A DNA stretch of 34,453 bases from an uncultured Clostridium sp. (GTDB lineage: Bacteria > Bacillota > Clostridia > Lachnospirales > Lachnospiraceae): positions 1 to 34,453 of the forward strand of contig UQTA01000033.1 of the NCBI GenBank assembly GCA_900543885.1. The letters are read 5' to 3'. How positions within the stretch are numbered: position 1 is the first letter of the stretch; each line of letters starts with the position of its first letter. Position numbers and translations under genes: made by a program. The notes beneath the pieces are model-generated. The model ran no database searches. It was not told the origin of the DNA and worked only from the letters and a program-made list of their open reading frames with translations. Below are positions 32,763 through 34,453 of the stretch, in pieces.

Positions 32763-32791
32763 TTGCTGAAATGATAGATTCAGTATAAAAT
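32763..32791 (+). promoter_or_regulatory. Promoter of htrA-like gene
   Basis: TTGCTG (32763-32768), 17-base spacer, TAAAAT (32786-32791). A short inverted repeat AGGTC-AAAA-GACCT (32799-32812) lies at the expected transcription start and could be an operator. Confidence 0.55.
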
Positions 32792-32872
32792 GATACCAAG
32801 GTCAAAAGACCTGAAATTGATGCGGTTAGTTTGTATAAGGACCGTGAAAGTAAAAAGGAGAAAAGAACACAC

Positions 32873-34327
32873 ATGAGGAAAAACAGTTTGCTGAAAAAGA
32901 CGGCATGGATCGTTCTTTCAGCAGTTCTTTTTGGAACTGTGGCAGGAACGGTGATGACAGGTGTCCAGATCGCATCTTCCGGAATGTTTTCCCAGTTTTT
33001 TGCCATTGTTTCATCTGATAGTGATAAAGCGGTTTTAGAAGAAAAAACGCCTTCTCCTGAGCCATTTTCAGGAGGAAAGATACCGGAAACATTTCCGAAA
33101 GCCGGGGTGATGCAGGCGCCTGTCAGTGAGGTTTCTCTGATCGTAGAGGAAACGATGCCTTCCGTTGTGGCAGTTGCCAGCACTGCAGTCTATCAGATGC
33201 CGGATTATGGATATGGCTGGTTTTTTGGTGGAGGAAGTCAGTCCTATGAGGTGCCAAGCAGTGGTTCCGGTATTATTATCGGGCAAAATGATACAGAATT
33301 GCTGATCGTGACCAATAATCATGTGGTACAGGATACGGTATCATTAAAGATCACATTTGTAGATGATACAGCTGTAGATGCGGCAGTAAAGGGAACAGAC
33401 GCAGATACAGACCTGGCAGTGATCTCCATTCCTTTGGAGCAGATCCCTCAGGAGACAAGGGATAAGATCACAGCTGCGAAGCTGGGAGATTCGGATGCAC
33501 TGAAAGTGGGACAGGGCGTGATCGCTATTGGAAATGCTTTAGGTTATGGCCAGTCTGTAACAGTAGGTTATGTAAGTGCACTGAACCGGGAAGTACAGAC
33601 TTCTGATGGAAATACAAGAGTGCTGCTTCAGACGGATGCTGCGATCAATCCAGGAAACAGCGGCGGTGCCCTACTGAATATGAAGGGCGAGGTAATTGGT
33701 ATCAATGCGGCAAAATACTCTTCTACAGAGGTAGAGGGGATCGGTTATGCCATTCCTGTTTCCGGTGTTCAGGATATTTTAGATGAGCTGATGAACCGGA
33801 AGACCCGTTCAGATGTGTCAGAAGAAAAACGGGGCTATCTGGGAATTCAGGGAACGACAGTAGACGAAGATGCAGCCACTACCTTTGATATGCCAAAGGG
33901 CGTTTATGTATACAAGATACTGGAAGATGGGGCTGCTGCAGGATCGGAACTCCGTGAGAAGGATATTATTACAAAATTAGATGGAATGACTGTGAAAAGC
34001 ATGCAGGATCTTCAGAAGTTCTTAAAAGGTTATGAAGCAGGGGAGACCATAGAGCTTCTGGTACAGCGCCAGGAAGAAGGAAAGTATAAGGAACTGCAGA
34101 TTCAGGTGACCTTAGCGGGGCTGCCGGGGTCTGTGGGAGATGGCAGTGAAAACAGCCTTGATAGTGGAACGGAAGCTGATAATGACGGCTCAAATGGCAA
34201 TGCAAATGGCAGCGGAGACAATGCCCCCAGAGGCGACAGAAAAAGAACTCCCGGCCGTCAGGAACAGACAGATCCCTGGGGATTTCCGGGAGCAGGAGGC
34301 GGCTTCCCCTGGGGAAGAATGTGGTAA
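32873..34327 (+). CDS. HtrA/DegP-like membrane-anchored serine protease
   Basis: 484 residues from the ATG at 32873, with AAAAGGAG upstream at a rather long spacing. One N-terminal membrane anchor (about 10-32) is followed by a low-complexity linker, a trypsin-like protease domain with the triad H150 (VTNNHVV), D180 (DADTDLAV) and S263 (INPGNSGGAL), and a single PDZ domain (about 312-415, YLGIQGTTVDE ... GVYVYKILEDGAAAGSELREKDII). These proteases degrade or refold damaged exported proteins under envelope stress. The C-terminus is an Asp/Asn/Gly-rich linker ending in an aromatic Gly/Pro-rich tail (DPWGFPGAGGGFPWGRMW). It is transcribed alone, after the terminator of the glycan operon. Confidence 0.93.
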   Translation: MRKNSLLKKTAWIVLSAVLFGTVAGTVMTGVQIASSGMFSQFFAIVSSDSDKAVLEEKTPSPEPFSGGKIPETFPKAGVMQAPVSEVSLIVEETMPSVVAVASTAVYQMPDYGYGWFFGGGSQSYEVPSSGSGIIIGQNDTELLIVTNNHVVQDTVSLKITFVDDTAVDAAVKGTDADTDLAVISIPLEQIPQETRDKITAAKLGDSDALKVGQGVIAIGNALGYGQSVTVGYVSALNREVQTSDGNTRVLLQTDAAINPGNSGGALLNMKGEVIGINAAKYSSTEVEGIGYAIPVSGVQDILDELMNRKTRSDVSEEKRGYLGIQGTTVDEDAATTFDMPKGVYVYKILEDGAAAGSELREKDIITKLDGMTVKSMQDLQKFLKGYEAGETIELLVQRQEEGKYKELQIQVTLAGLPGSVGDGSENSLDSGTEADNDGSNGNANGSGDNAPRGDRKRTPGRQEQTDPWGFPGAGGGFPWGRMW

Positions 34328-34453
34328 GGAGGAAAGATAAGTAACTAAAAATACAATTAAATGTGAACAAATAGGTTCAAATATACTCAAAATCCAGAGT
34401 ATTCGTTTGTGCTAACGTCAAAGCAGTCGGAAACGTCGAGAAGTAACCAGTGC
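34328..34453. other. Right-edge intergenic sequence
   Basis: AT-rich sequence after the protease gene. No start of a gene, clear terminator or repeat is seen before the window ends. Confidence 0.6.

Noticed and set aside
1..34453. CRISPR arrays, tRNA or rRNA genes
   Set aside because: No regularly spaced repeat-spacer array and no recognisable tRNA or rRNA sequence was seen on either strand.

Overview
The window looks like a low- to mid-GC Gram-positive Firmicute, most likely a gut clostridium of the Lachnospiraceae type. This is inferred from strong AGGAGG-like ribosome sites, TATAAT-type promoters, YG-rich cell-wall-binding repeat proteins, a secreted GDPD, an LCP ligase and a YfhO-type membrane enzyme. 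No marker gene fixes the genus. No tRNA, rRNA or CRISPR array was seen.

Layout. (1) Bases 1-7037 are a pile of insertion sequences. They comprise the 5' half of an IS21-family istA (1-751, running off the left edge), a second IS21 element (about 891-5219) with istB and an istA broken by an in-frame TGA, an ISL3-family element (3407-5155) inserted into the terminal repeats of that IS21, and a left-truncated IS66 element (about 5220-7037). The implied order of events is IS66, then IS21, then ISL3. (2) A C-terminal glycosyltransferase-4 fragment (7041-7397) abuts the IS66 end and is a relic of a lost glycan gene. (3) 7525-14787 is the first glycan operon: a CpsE-like initiating sugar-phosphate transferase, a Wzz-like co-polymerase fused to a degenerate kinase-like domain, a strong intrinsic terminator, a YfhO-family membrane protein, and a GlfT2-like galactofuranosyltransferase gene split by one in-frame TGA. 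(4) 14880-19421 holds secreted and accessory genes: two signal-peptide cell-wall-binding repeat proteins, a secreted glycerophosphodiesterase, a small Cys-containing protein and a zinc-ribbon/coiled-coil protein. (5) 19877-32656 is a second glycan operon: a TPP-dependent enzyme, two paralogous SDR-type sugar epimerase/reductases around a TylCIII-like sugar C-methyltransferase, a GtrB/CsbB-like polyprenyl-phosphate glycosyltransferase, a tandem-GT2 protein, a rhamnosyltransferase-like GT2, a second initiating sugar-phosphate transferase and an LCP ligase with a repeat tail. (6) 32873-34327 encodes an HtrA-like membrane-anchored protease under its own promoter.

How the genes could work together (inference). 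The two initiating transferases load undecaprenyl phosphate with the first sugar and the GT2 enzymes extend it. The TPP/SDR/C-methyltransferase cassette would make a branched or C-methylated sugar nucleotide. The GtrB-like enzyme would make a lipid-linked sugar that YfhO adds outside the membrane, and the LCP protein would ligate the polymer to peptidoglycan. No Wzx, Wzy, ABC exporter, GtcA flippase or sugar-nucleotide synthetase is visible, so those steps must be encoded elsewhere.

Most interesting points are the TPP/SDR/C-MT/SDR cassette as a candidate undescribed sugar-modification pathway, the Wzz-pseudokinase fusion, the terminator wedged between wzz and yfhO, the in-frame TGA in the GlfT2-like gene, and a 135-bp multi-hairpin intergenic element whose right end recurs inside the second operon.
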